The notes beneath the pieces are model-generated. The model was not told where the DNA came from. It made no database searches and saw only the letters and a list, made by a program, of their open reading frames with translations. Position numbers and translations under genes: made by a program. From the NCBI GenBank assembly GCA_007258455.2, contig VDFB02275516.1, positions 372,001 to 436,000 on the forward strand: 64,000 bases of DNA, read 5' to 3'. Below, piece by piece: positions 37,195 to 48,335 of this stretch; within the stretch, counting starts at the first letter, position 1, and each line of letters begins with the position of its first letter. Source of the stretch: Sequoia sempervirens (taxonomy: Eukaryota > Streptophyta > Pinopsida > Cupressales > Cupressaceae).

Positions 37195-39107
37195 ATGTCT
37201 TCAATTCACCTTGATATGCCTGCTAGTCAAGTTGAATACCAATTACTCTGCAATGGTCAATACCAGAAAGCCATAGACTTCATCCAATCCAAATACCAAT
37301 AAAAATCAACTCATAGTCAACCACCCATATGTCCCTCTGACCAAAAACCCATGAAATCTAGTCCTCTATCCATATACCCTCACTATCAAGAGTCATTTGG
37401 AACATCCATTAGTCATATTTATCCTAAGCTTGTCAAGGGAAACCAACCTTCCACTAATCCATTCCAAACCCCTACACCCAATCTTAACTTGTCATCCACT
37501 AGTCCATTCCAATCCACTACATCCCAATCTACTATACCATCCAATAAGACCATGAAAATTAATGCTCTCTAAGGTTCCAACTAGTAAGGAAACTTGTTCA
37601 ACTCTGAAATGAAAAGAAAGTTAGAAAATCAAATCAAATTGCTACTCATACACCATCTAGCCATCTATCACAATTATGTCTTCCATTTCCTACCAATCCA
37701 AAAAATGATCTTTCCATTGAAACTCCATCATTTCCATGTCCAAATATTGAGTCTATTGAAGAAAATCATACCATTCCATTACCTACACATGAGGATATAT
37801 GTCAAGAGTAAAAACCAAGGCATGACATCTTATCTTCACATTCATGCCAAGATCAATGTATTCAATCCCATGACTCCATCATTAATTCCATCCAAGAAGT
37901 CCTTCTAGACAATCATGTCACCCAAGACAAACCCATCCTTGACCAAGACACTACCATTGATAAATAAATCCAAAATGATCCACTCATCGACCTTTGTGCT
38001 ATTCATGATCAAACCTTTTAATTTGATCCTATCCAAGTACCAAACACATCTATTTCCAAAAATGAGTCACTTGCCTCCTTTGGAAACATAGATGATCTTC
38101 CTCTAGAACAAGAGTCTCCTACTTTAGACATATTTGAAAATGATCAATCTATAGCTGAATTAACTGGAATTTATGATAATGACCATAATGAAGGTTTCTA
38201 CATTGACTTGGAAGAAATGATATCTTTTGAAGAACTATCAGAATCTAATGTTTCACAAAATCAGACCAAAGATATTAGTCAAAATGTTACAAAATATTAT
38301 CAACTAAGATCATCTATCTTTTTCAGAGTAGGCTTTCTCATAGAGGAGAAGAGTACAAGTAACAGTTTCCACATGCACAATGATGGGTTAGCGTCTTGCT
38401 TTCAAAACAAAAAATATCCCATGCACAAAAAAATCTATCAGAGCATGTTGTATCTAGGAAAAGGAATAGGCATACATGAGCAAGGAATGCTAGAACCAGT
38501 ACAGTTTCATGAAAATTATAGGCATCAAGGTCTTGGCTATTCTTCCATTAGAAAATCAAACGACATTAGTGATACCTCCTCTATATTGGGGAAAACTTTA
38601 CTTAATACAAACATCAAAATGGAGGCCATGAGTAGTCCTTGTCATAAGGTTTTTTCCAACACTCCTTCCATCCACACCATAAACCATCATTCCAACATGA
38701 ATATTCCTTCCATTTGGAACCAACAAAAACAAAATTCTTAGAAATCCAAAGTTCAAAATTAAATGTCAAAGGCCATTAAATCAATAAAAAATTCAAGTGG
38801 ACAAATGAAATTAAAATGGATCCCAAAGAAAAATGGATCAAACAAAGAAAATATTTCAAAAGTAAAAGTTAATAAAAATGTGGATCCACAAGAAAAGAGG
38901 ACTCCTACATATAATAAATTACCACCTCCTTCAAAATGGTCATCAAGAAAGGGATATAAAAGTGTTGGTTCCAAATTCTATCTCAATCGAAATTCCAAAC
39001 TCTGTCATCCAACATCTCAAGTTGGAAAAGAAAAAGTGATTCATCGAAACGTCCAAACAATCCTCCCACATATACCATCATCTATCATAATCCTACACTA
39101 TGCCTAA
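37195..39107 (+). pseudogene. Decayed gypsy-type polyprotein remnant with G-patch-like motif
   Basis: A plus-strand frame beginning MSSIHLDMPAS at 37195 is soon interrupted and continues in several frames to 39107. The segment 38208-38741 is open and includes LGKGIGIHEQGMLEPV and, shortly after, HQGLGYSS near 38450-38545. These resemble the Gly-rich G-patch found between protease and RT in Tat-type elements, as at 53247-53459. The rest is Asp/Ser/Thr-rich linker. No RT or integrase motif is visible. Likely the protease-to-RT spacer of an old element. Confidence 0.5.
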
Positions 39108-39130
39108 AATATAAAAGACTTTTGTCACAA

Positions 39131-39906
39131 GGGTATGTGCAGGATCATGATGGGCCAAAAAGTGGTGATATGATGGGTATTTGTAGGGTATGTGCCTAAT
39201 GAATTTTTTTTACCCAAAATTGATGAAATGAAAAGGGTTTTTAAAGGAGATTTTTAGCTTTCCACCAATATAAATTATGCTTTACTTTGAATTTAGTAAA
39301 TAATTATTATTCATTTTCTATTTTTATTATGACTAAAGTCCTAATTGATAGGCTGATTGAAAAATATCTATAGCTTTCAAACAGTATCAAAATTTTTGAA
39401 TCTAAAATATGTGTCACATTCTATGTTTCACATACTATAGGACTGAAAAAAAGAAATTTGAATTTCATGAAGTTTTGACCAAGTTAAGGTGGTCAGACAT
39501 ATGATTTTTTTATATTTTTTAAAAGTTGTAACAAAAAAATTACAAAAAAATATGCATCACATCCAGACATGAGTCCTCTACTTATATCTAAAATCTTATA
39601 AAAAAATATTATCATTTTATTGTGGTTAGGGTGGTTAGAAAAATACCTACTTCTTGTTTTTTCTCTAAAATTTAAGTACTACTTCATTGAAATTTCAAAT
39701 TTTCATCAAATAGATTTTTTGTTTTTAAAATAAACCTAGTAGTTTAGAAACTACATTCTATTTTCTACATATTCTATTCTTACATATTTTTGAAATAATA
39801 TAGATAACTTATTCAATTTTTTATGTCAAGTTGCTTAACTTTGATTTTTTCTGAATTTTTTGCCACTTAAGGGCCTATTTTATCCATGATGATCCTGCAC
39901 ATACCC
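39131..39906 (-). mobile_element. TIR element copy 3 (776 bp)
   Basis: Starts GGGTATGTGCAGGATCATGATGG and ends ATGATCCTGCACATACCC. It is flanked by a perfect 4-bp duplication ACAA at 39127-39130 and 39907-39910. Its interior is the reverse of copies 1, 2 and 5. It lies within the old gypsy remnant, so it inserted after that element. Non-coding. Confidence 0.92.
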
Positions 39907-40914
39907 ACAAGTCTATCACATCTTGGAAAAAAATATTTATTGTAAGGACTCTCATGGAACTCTATTGCGATGTGCATATTATGATAAGGACAACTCTAGT
40001 ATGAGAAAGGATCACAATGACATCAATCAGTTGTATGCAAGCGCTATGATTCCGACAAGACAACTACTCCATCAAGGTCACTATTGGCATATCTTGGCAT
40101 AGGCATCTCCATCGGCATCTATCAAAGTGATTGTTTAGATAATACAAAGGAAAATACAAAAAAAAAATGTCGCCTTGATGAAAACCTGGCAAACAGGCAT
40201 CTTAGTGAAAAAAAAAAGAAAAAAATAGTAAAGAGAAACCAATTCGTCCAATAGTGAAAACCACGTCAGTGGCACTTTGGATAAGTACCATGATAAAAGC
40301 TTGACAAACATGTGTCATGCATAAAAGAAATTATCTATCTGGACCATTACACTTTGGGGAAAGTTGTCTCATCTCTATACCCTTCACATGACATTTCTTA
40401 TAAAATTTTCATCTATCCATCTAACCCATATCATTTCTATCCATTTTCGCACCGACTTTGATCTTGATAAGGATTGGGGTACCAACATAAATCATGCTTT
40501 CCAAAAACTCTTAACATTTCTATCCTTTGGTCATGCACTATCCATGAAATATCATGTCATTACCTTCATAGCCTCATTATTACTATGCGACATAGTCTTT
40601 GGAGATTATATGCTAATTCTTCCATCTAATAATCCTCATGTCTCCTATCCTTTTCCAAAGTCAATCTATTATCCTTTTATACCTATTGCCTATCTTGGTT
40701 TTCCCTTGTCAATGGTCTAAGGATCCTCCATCATCCCATCTAGTCCTAACCAAATGCAATAAGCCTAATCCATACAATCATGTTATGCAACCTCATACAT
40801 CATCCAAAAAATTCCTTGGCTTTGTTCCTAGCCTTGTTGCAAACCTCAATCCTTTATGCATATTATTGTCATCCTCACATTGTTTTGGGATGTGCCCTTC
40901 CCACATCAAACAAT

Positions 40915-40915
40915 G

Positions 40916-40964
<49 letters not shown>

Positions 40965-40974
40965 TATCATCACC
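40915..40974. repeat. (CAT)n trinucleotide microsatellite
   Basis: About 19 nearly perfect CAT units. It gives a spurious poly-His or poly-Ile frame. Confidence 0.95.
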
Positions 40975-41109
40975 TTTCAATTGGTATTCAACTTGACTAG
41001 TAGCAGGATCATGTTTGTCATTGGATTCTTGTGCACGCTTGCTCACTTGCTTGTAGGCATAATTCACATGCATTTGTCATGATCCTCAAAATAGCTCAAA
41101 AAGAAAAAA

Positions 41110-41350
41110 AAGAAAAAAAAGCTAGAAAAAATCATTAAATGTCTTAAAAAAGGCCATAAAAATCATAAAATGTCCTAAAAAAAAAGCCATAAAAATCATA
41201 AAATGTCTTGAAAAAATCCATAAAAATCATAAAATGTCCTTAAAAAAGGCATAAAAATCATAAAATGTCTTGAAAAAAAAACCAAAAAAATAAATAAAAT
41301 ATTCTAAAAATCCAAAAAAATTATAAAAATTCAAAATCCAAAAAAAAATC
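41110..41350. repeat. A-rich minisatellite
   Basis: Repeats of AAAAATCATAAAATGTCTT with A-runs between units, about five clear units before decay. Confidence 0.8.
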
Positions 41351-41439
41351 AAAACATGTCAAAACCCCAAAAACATTCAGATAACTTCCAAAAAAATCCC
41401 AAAAATAGAGTCAAAGTTAGTCATGTCAATCTTTGTCAA

Positions 41440-41680
41440 ACAATGTTGCCTTTACAACTGGATGTAGGCAAGGCCATCTGTCGATGTGCCCCCAAGGCAT
41501 TAGGTTAGTCCTTTAGGTGTGTCAAATAAAATCATGATTTGGTCATTTGTCATTGAAAAAAAGTCAACGGTCATGTCGAACTATGAGGTCTCTACGCATT
41601 GCTACATAAGCAAGGCCATTTGTCGATGAGTCCCCGAGGACCCCTAGGTCAGCCTTTTAAGGTTCATCAGGTTAGTCAAA
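41440..41680. repeat. Direct repeat pair of ~100 bp
   Basis: GCAAGGCCATCTGTCGATG with following CCCCCAAGG and TTAGGT recurs as GCAAGGCCATTTGTCGATGAG at about 41607. Nothing coding. Confidence 0.55.
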
Positions 41681-42608
41681 ATAAATCAGGCAGTGTCAAC
41701 TCAGACACGACATAATCATCTGCACTTCAAACACAAATTCCAAATTAACAAGAAAAGCAAGCCAACAAGTCTCCAAGTGAAATTGACCATTTTTCAAATC
41801 AATCAAACTAGTCAAATTGACCACAATCAATGGTCTTCTACAGGACGTGTCCTTCCTGAAACCAAACCTTGTCACTGTCACACTTTTTCATTTTCCTTAT
41901 ATAGGTAGTTGCATGATCGAAACTAGACTTGACATCTTATACAACATGTTTCTTTTCCTATGACTAGGCCTTGTCAAACTGGACCACCCGTCACTCACTT
42001 CATCCCTTAACACACTGTAAAACACCTATTGGAAAACAATTTGAATGACTATTGATTTTGTTGGTCTATTTTGTCCTATCTTTTGGATTTTCTTTGGTCA
42101 TGTTACTAGCCACCTCAAGGATGTCCCGTGAAGGATTTAGAGGAGTGATGATGTCTAATGAATTTTCTTTTATTTGATTGTTGTCTATAGTTTGTATTGA
42201 CAAAAGGACTGGGGCAACATGACCCTTAGTATGAGTCAGGACATTCCTTGTTTGCAACTGTCTATTTTTTATGCAAAAGCGACTGAATCATCATCATGGC
42301 TTTTTGTGCCATCATACACTACATCCATTTTGCAAAATAAAAAAAAAATGCCCTTTTAAAATAAAATGCACTTATGAAAGCAAGGGTTTCATTGCCACTA
42401 ATTGTTCTCCATCTAATTTCTATTTATTTATTAACAATTCTTCAATCATTCAATCAACCAGTCAATCATCACTTGGTCAATCTATCAATCAATTGATCAA
42501 CCATCAACCATCATTCATCACTCCTTACTAACCATTTGTCTCTTTCATAACATTTCATCTTTCTCTAACATTCTTCTTATTTCAAGAGATCATTTATGCC
42601 TTTAATGC

Positions 42609-42744
42609 ACATATGTGCAGGATCATAATGGGCCAAAAAGTGGCAATATGATGGGTGTGTGGTTGATGACTTTTTTTTACCCAAAATTGATGAAACGAAG
42701 AGGGTTTTTAAAAGAGATTCTCAGTTTTCCACCAATATTTAAAT
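42609..42744 (-). mobile_element. TIR element copy 4, left part (split by Element B)
   Basis: TATGTGCAGGATCATAATGG and GGGCCAAAAAGTGGC match the end of copy 3; the terminal GGG has decayed to ACA. The sequence is cut at TAAAT (42740-42744) by Element B and continues at 59605. Together the parts equal about 780 bp. Confidence 0.85.
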
Positions 42745-43969
42745 TGTGTGTATGAAAATTAAGTGCGTAAATGAATTAAAAATAACTGTTCAAACACACC
42801 AATAGAACATTATATCAAAGCAAAATACAAAGAGTAAAGAATTGCAAACTCAGTATCCTACTTCCATTGTTGTCCTATTGTCCTCTATCTTTAGTGTTTT
42901 TGTAGATTCCAGCTTTTGTGTTCTCAAATTGTAGGCTAGGCTCAACAAACTGTCTTCCTAAAGAACGAGATTTTGCTATGATGTAGATGCAAGATTAAGC
43001 TATGATGATGATTTGAAATATAAACTTGAAATAAAGATGATGCTTATGATATTAAAATGCTAAATGAACTAAATGCATAAACTCTAATTAATTGCCTATT
43101 ACCAATGCTTGGATTCACACAGGTATTTATAGAGTTTTTCGAATGATTTTGATTGGCTGTCTCAATTGACGGTTGTGATAATTCCTGGTAGATCAAATGG
43201 CTTAGGAAATATGAATTTGAAGAGAAAATAGAAGAACCCTGAAAATAAGATTTTTCTATTTTATTATGAAAGAGGAAAAAGAAGAGAAGATAAGAAATCA
43301 TCTTTCTTAAAAAGAATAAAAGAAAGATTTAAAGCTGATAAATAATTAATTAAAAAAAAAATCAATTATTTATTTGTGGAGGACATTCAACTTTTCTTAA
43401 TTAAATAAAATATTTAATTAAGCTTTTAAAAGCAGAAGAAAGCTTGTGATAAGAAAAGAGCTTTAATCATGTTTTATTGAAAAAGAGAATATCTCATAAT
43501 TAAATAAAATATTTAATTATGATATGAGAAGATTGCACAATTAGGTTAAAATACCTAATTATGATTTAGAAAGAAATCATAAGATATTTTTAATTAAATA
43601 AGATCTATTTAATTAAATCACTTTTATGAAATTAATTAAATGAAACATTTAATTAATTAGATGAAGAATTTAAAATAGAAGAAAGAGAAATATTTAAATT
43701 TAATTAAATCAAAAGATTTAATTTAAATTCAAACAGTGATAATTAATTTAAATAAATAGAATGTATTTATTTAAATAATTAAGTGGACATATGAAAATAA
43801 TTAAATAAAATAAATTTATTTAATTATGGAAGAGAAATAAGATGAATGAACAATATAATTAAATTAATTAAATTTAATCATATGTAGAGGACTTTAAAAA
43901 AATTAATTAAATAATAAATATTTAATTAATTGCTAGGATTATAGACATGACCATTTTTATGCTTATACA
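42745..43969 (-). repeat. Element B 3' LTR (1,225 bp)
   Basis: Pairs with 58376-59604 from TGTGTG to ATACA. A TATA-box-like TATAAATA lies at 43124-43131 (minus strand). The half nearest 43969 is extremely AT-rich and contains a chain of short hairpins. Confidence 0.95.
43340..43935. repeat. Chain of AT-rich hairpins in Element B LTR
   Basis: At least eight successive short inverted repeats built on AATTAAATA / TATTTAATT occur, with different loops such as AAATA, AGATCT and GAAAC. Examples lie near 43400, 43495, 43540, 43590, 43630, 43710, 43800 and 43905. The same chain is in the other LTR (58975-59570). It lies in the U3 half, upstream of the TATA box. Confidence 0.75.
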
Positions 43970-43983
43970 TTTTGCCCCTCTTT
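43970..43983 (-). promoter_or_regulatory. Element B polypurine tract
   Basis: The minus strand reads AAAGAGGGGCAAAA directly before the 3' LTR TG, a good plus-strand DNA primer site. Confidence 0.85.
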
Positions 43984-44436
43984 GAAGTGATGTGTGAAAT
44001 GCATTGCTTCAAAGAAAAATAAAAATTTGCCCCTGATATGTTTCTGATTTTTGATATTGATGATGATGCCCCCTCGGGAGATAAATCACGGAAGAAGAAA
44101 TTGATAGTGATAGGGAACAGTGATTTAGCTCCTGATAGATGATGTGTCCGATGCCCCAGTAAAAAAAGAGAATGAAAAATGGAAAATGCCATTAATGCCC
44201 ATCCTCAAAAGACTCTTATAAGGTAAAAGGGGTAAAATCAAGTGTCATTTTCACCCTGCTACTACAGTAAAATTTGAGCTCTGAGAGTGACCTGGCGAGA
44301 TGGTGATCCCTGTGCACAGACATAGGTTCGAGCGAGCGCGACGATATCAGAGACTAGTGGCATATGGACCACTGGTGAGTGATTCAAACCCTCTATGTTG
44401 TCAAATTTGGCTTTTTAGATCAAATTTGAATTATTT
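43984..44436 (+). other. Upstream region of the antisense PMD gene
   Basis: No ORF is supported. It has a CTTATAAGG motif near 44215 that could serve as a TATA element for the plus-strand gene. This is a guess from position only. Confidence 0.3.
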
Positions 44437-44439
44437 TTG

Positions 44440-44840
44440 AAATCGGTTTGCAACTTTTTCGCACGTTTTAGCGCATCTAGGGATAGTTTTAGCACATATG
44501 ATAAATGTTTTAGCACATTTAGGAATTTCCATAGCGAATCTAGGAACAAGTTAAAAACTAATCGTTTAGCGCATTCGATAGATAGAGTTGCGCATATAGG
44601 GCGAAATTGGCTAGGCAGGAGATTTAGCGCATCTAGGGCACAAAACTGCGCATTTAGGGTTTAGTCCAAAAATGTTAGAGTCGTGCATTGGGTAGTTAGA
44701 GTAGAACATCCGAGATACAGAGTTGCGCATACGGGGTTTTTACGCATCTAGGAAACAGTGTAGCGCAATTGAGAAAAACTTTACCGCATATGGGTTTTTA
44801 GCGCATATGGGCGACAAAATTGCGCATTTAGGAAAATTTC
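44440..44840 (+). repeat. GCGCAT motif array in the PMD-gene leader
   Basis: About sixteen variants of TAGCGCATHTAGG occur every 20-30 bases (for example near 44468, 44568, 44590, 44626, 44646, 44806, 44820). The motif is much more CG-rich than its surroundings. Arrays of its reverse complement lie at 56690-56880 and 57925-58235, at the other end of the element. Confidence 0.85.
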
Positions 44841-44859
44841 CCCAGAATGCTTGTGTGAT

Positions 44860-45340
44860 GAAAAATGATGATTAAAATTGCTTCTTTAGTCAATAGATAG
44901 ATAAATTGTAGAACCATCATGTTGATAGGATAGAAAATCTGATAGAGAACTGATAATGTTGCTTTCAAAATAGAAAACAAAGAGTAGATAGCTGATAACT
45001 TTGTGACGAATGACAAAGAGTAGATTGAATGATTGATTGAGTGATTTGAATTTGATAACTTTGCTTCTTACGATTGAAAAACAAAGAGTAGATAGTTTGA
45101 TAAATTTGCTTTTTGTGATAGAAAATAAATAGTAAAATGAAGAAAAAAATTTGCATTCATGATTGAAATACAAATAGAAAATGATATGTGTGTTGATAAA
45201 TTTGCTTTCCTAAAAAGAAAAACAAATAGTAAATGATGATAGAGTAGATTGATTGGACATGCTGATAGATTGAAGTAACACTGGATATAGGTCAATGATA
45301 TGTTATGTGATATGAGTCTGATTTGATGAATTTGTTTGTG
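44860..45340. repeat. Imperfect direct repeats
   Basis: Units containing AACAAAGAGTAGATAG and TGATAACTTTGC repeat every ~50-70 bases between the GCGCAT array and the PMD ORF. Non-coding. Confidence 0.6.
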
Positions 45341-45357
45341 ATGGATGAACAAAATAG

Positions 45358-47199
45358 GAGGCTTTCAAAAGCCTCCAGATCAGAGAGCGGTTCCCCTTAT
45401 GTTGGGAGCGGATAGGAGAGCTGACTCCTGTGGAGCTACAGGTGATAGCAGACTGTGGATTGAGGCCGTTGTTGACCATGTCGTGAGGCATTCGGGCCAA
45501 CAGGGGGCTATTGACAGCCTTGGCTGAGAGATGGCATTCAGAGCATAACACCTTCCACCTGCCGACGGGTGAGATGAGTGTGACGCCCAAGGACGTGTAT
45601 CGGATTCTGGGGATTCCAGTTATTGGTGCCCTTGTGGTTTATGACCACAAGGAGATTGGTGGGACCGAGGCGTTGCAGCGGATATGTGGCGATCCTGGTA
45701 TTTATGGGTACTGGATAGATTGGGATGATTTCAATAGGTATCCGGCTCTAGTTGCGGTGTTGGCAACATTTGTGGGAGGTTTCCTTGGACCGGACCATCG
45801 GTCCAAGGGATTCGACGTGGGTTGGGGGAGGATGCTGGAGTGGATGACCACTCAGCCATGAAGATTTGCCTAGGGTAGTTGTGTCCTAGCGGACATGTAC
45901 CATGATCTACATCAAATTATGTACAGAGGATCCACCAACCTGGCGAGTGGAGTTACATTGTTGCAGATCTGGGCGTGGGAGCACATTGCTGTCACGAGAC
46001 CACTTTGTACTAGGGCGAGACCAGTAGGGAGGCCATATGTGTATTCTTATTCTGGCGCAATTGTCCAGCAGAGGCTGGGCAAGGTAGAGTATTGGCGGCG
46101 AGTTTTGGATGATGTGGATTTGGTGATATGGAGGCCCTACACAGACTGCGAGGCATGGGCGAGTGATCACCTAGAGATGTTGTTTGTGTGTAGACCATGA
46201 TACCTGATAGGGCAGATGCCCTTTATTATTGAGAGGTTTCTGGCACTACATGTTCTAAGGCAGTTTGGATTCACTCAGGGGATGCCCCAGGGCATTGCTC
46301 ATTATGGGCGGCGCAAGGGGGATGTAGGATGGGGGCCATGCATTCCATACCAGGCAGCGTATATAGAGTACACCTCATTACAGCCTGAGGTATGGGCGGA
46401 TAGGCCAGAGGTATTGGATGTAGGGATGACAGATGATTATGCCCAGTACTTTCACACGCATCCATTTCCACGGTTCATAGTGCCAAATGAGGCACGGGCG
46501 ATTAGAGTAGCACCACAGTCAGGAGCAGGGATACAGGGAGGTGTGGCCGGTGGGGAGCAGGCTATGGGTGGAGGGGAGCAGGCTATGGGTGGAGGAGAGG
46601 AGGAGGAGGGAGAGGAGAGTGAGGAGAGTGGAGATGGGGAGGAGGAGAGCAGCTCAGACGACGGGGATGATGGAGATGACGGGGATGAGGAGAGGCAACA
46701 GAGGCTAGACAGCCTAGGCAGAGTACCGATTCCTCGGCGGTCCAGATCTGGTGTTAGGCCTCAGACAGTGATTAGGGTGACATCTTCATCCTAGCAGGCA
46801 TAGATAGATGCTTTCTAGGGTCAGGTGCAGACCTTTCAGGGGCAGCAGGCACAGCTTCAAAGTTAGTTAGTGCAGGCTTAGAGCATGATAGTGCAGTTAT
46901 AGGCACAGCTTGCACAGGCCCAGACACAGGCACAGGCACAGGCACAGGTATAGGCACAGTCACAGGCACATATACCTGCCCCGGATTCCCAGGTGTCATA
47001 GTTGATAGCGGAGAGGGATGCCCTTAGACGGCGAGCACTGGAGGCTGAGGGTGTAGCACAGAGGCTAATGGGTACCGTAGAGAGTACCTCCTTACGAGAG
47101 GCCATTGCAGAGGGGTTCGAGGCTGCCAGGGAGGCCGAGTACTATAGAGTTCGTTATGAGGAGCTATGCCCTCCCGAGCGGCGAGAGCCATATCCCTGA
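45358..47199 (+). pseudogene. Antisense plant mobile domain (PMD) protein gene of Element B
   Basis: One plus-strand frame, about 613 codons, encodes a plant mobile domain protein, related to the region shared by MAIN/MAIL1-type proteins and found in many plant transposons. Hallmarks in order: RERFPLCW and ELTPVELQVIADCG (45380-45456), LLTALAERWHSEHNTFHLPTGEM (45508-45575), a VTPKDVYRILGIPV segment, LLQIWAWEHI (45959-45990), WRPYTDCEAW (46131-46160) and FIIERFLALHVLRQFGFTQG (46222-46280). After it come an acidic Glu/Asp/Ser tract (46580-46700), a Gln/Ala-rich tract, and a coiled-coil-like tail (47002-47199). Twelve in-frame stops (nine TAG, three TGA) interrupt it; no TAA occurs. The start is unresolved, since a TAG at 45355 lies just upstream. 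It is convergent with pol. Function in the element is unknown. Confidence 0.88.
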
Positions 47200-47635
47200 T
47201 CGCACAGCAGGACGAGGACCCGATCCTAGACATCGACACATGGCAGAGAGGTTATAGGGCCTCGACGGGATCCTGATGCAGGTACGAGTGGCAGGCCACC
47301 TCCTTCCAGACCAGCTCCTTCAGGGGTATCCACCAGTTGGCCATTTTGGGGCTGATTCATTATGTATATTGAGTTTTGAGCATGTCTTATGTATGATGTT
47401 CTGACCTTGTTAGCTTCATTGGACATTTGGACATTTGTATTATTTTGATGAACGATGATATGCAGCGGCGATGTTTCCAATGATGTTTTTGTGGATGCAT
47501 TTGTGATATGATATGGATATTATTTATATGCATTTATGATATGAGATGGATTGTGATATGTTGTTATTATTTTTGCAAACTAATCATTATGATGCAGGAT
47601 GGTGTAGTAATTATGATGTGAATGCAATGATTTTG
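47200..47635. other. Downstream of PMD ORF
   Basis: Non-coding stretch becoming AT-rich toward the minisatellite. Nothing else is seen. Confidence 0.4.
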
Positions 47636-48335
47636 TGATGATGTATGTATATATGTGAGATGTTAATTTTTTGAATTTTCCATGTATGAAATGCATCATG
47701 ATATGATAGATAATGAATGTGGTATGAATAATGATGAAAAGATAAATGATATGTAAAATGGTAATATGATGATAATGAAATGATGATAAAATGATAAATG
47801 TGAATGGTAAAATGATAAATGATAATGATAATGAAATGATATGAGATGTTAAAAATGATTAAATGATGAATGATAATGATAATGAAATGATATGTGATGA
47901 TAACAATGATTAAATAATGAAATGATAAATGGTAAAATGATAAATAATAATGATAATGAAATGATATGAGATGATAAAAATGATTAAATAATGAAATGAT
48001 AAATGGTAAAATGATAAATGACAATGGTAAATGAAATGATATGTGATGATAAAATGAATATAATGAAATGATAAATGGTAAAATGATAAATGATATGAGG
48101 TGATACAATGATGGTAAATGAAATGATATGAGATGAATGAATAATGAAAAGATGATAATGACAATGATGAAATGATTAAATGGTAAAATAATAAATGATA
48201 ATGATACATGAAATGATATGGGAGAAGGATGATGATAATGAGAATGATAATGAATAATAAATGATATGGGAATGATAAACATAAAGATAATAAAATGAAT
48301 GATAAAATGAGAATGAATGATAAAATGATAAATGA
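47636..48335. repeat. GATAAATGATAATGAAATG minisatellite, ~700 bp
   Basis: Irregular tandem array of ATGATAAATG, GATAATGATAATG, AAATGATATGAGATG and GGTAAAATGATAAATG. It lies between the convergent ends of the PMD and pol genes. The long Ile/His/Phe-rich minus-strand frame through it is an artefact of the repeat. Confidence 0.9.

Larger units (their letters stand above)
39907..42604 (+). other. Remnant non-coding part of the older gypsy element
   Basis: GATGAAAACCTGGCAAACAGGC near 40175-40200 recurs inverted in Element B's 3' region near 49400. The stretch therefore probably belongs to the 3' untranslated part of a related, decayed element. It includes a CAT trinucleotide run, an A-rich minisatellite and a direct repeat listed separately. 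No intact gene is supported; frames at 40364-41082 look like decayed or simple-repeat sequence. Confidence 0.4.

Noticed and set aside
40638..41082. Frames with poly-His and poly-Ile
   Set aside because: Produced by the CAT trinucleotide run.
44440..44840. Could the GCGCAT array be a CRISPR array?
   Set aside because: Units are short, degenerate and irregularly spaced, and lie inside a plant retrotransposon. There are no repeat-spacer units or cas genes.
45907..46471. Minus-strand frames opposite the PMD gene (87, 62 and 66 codons)
   Set aside because: They are shadows of the plus-strand PMD frame and have no domain.
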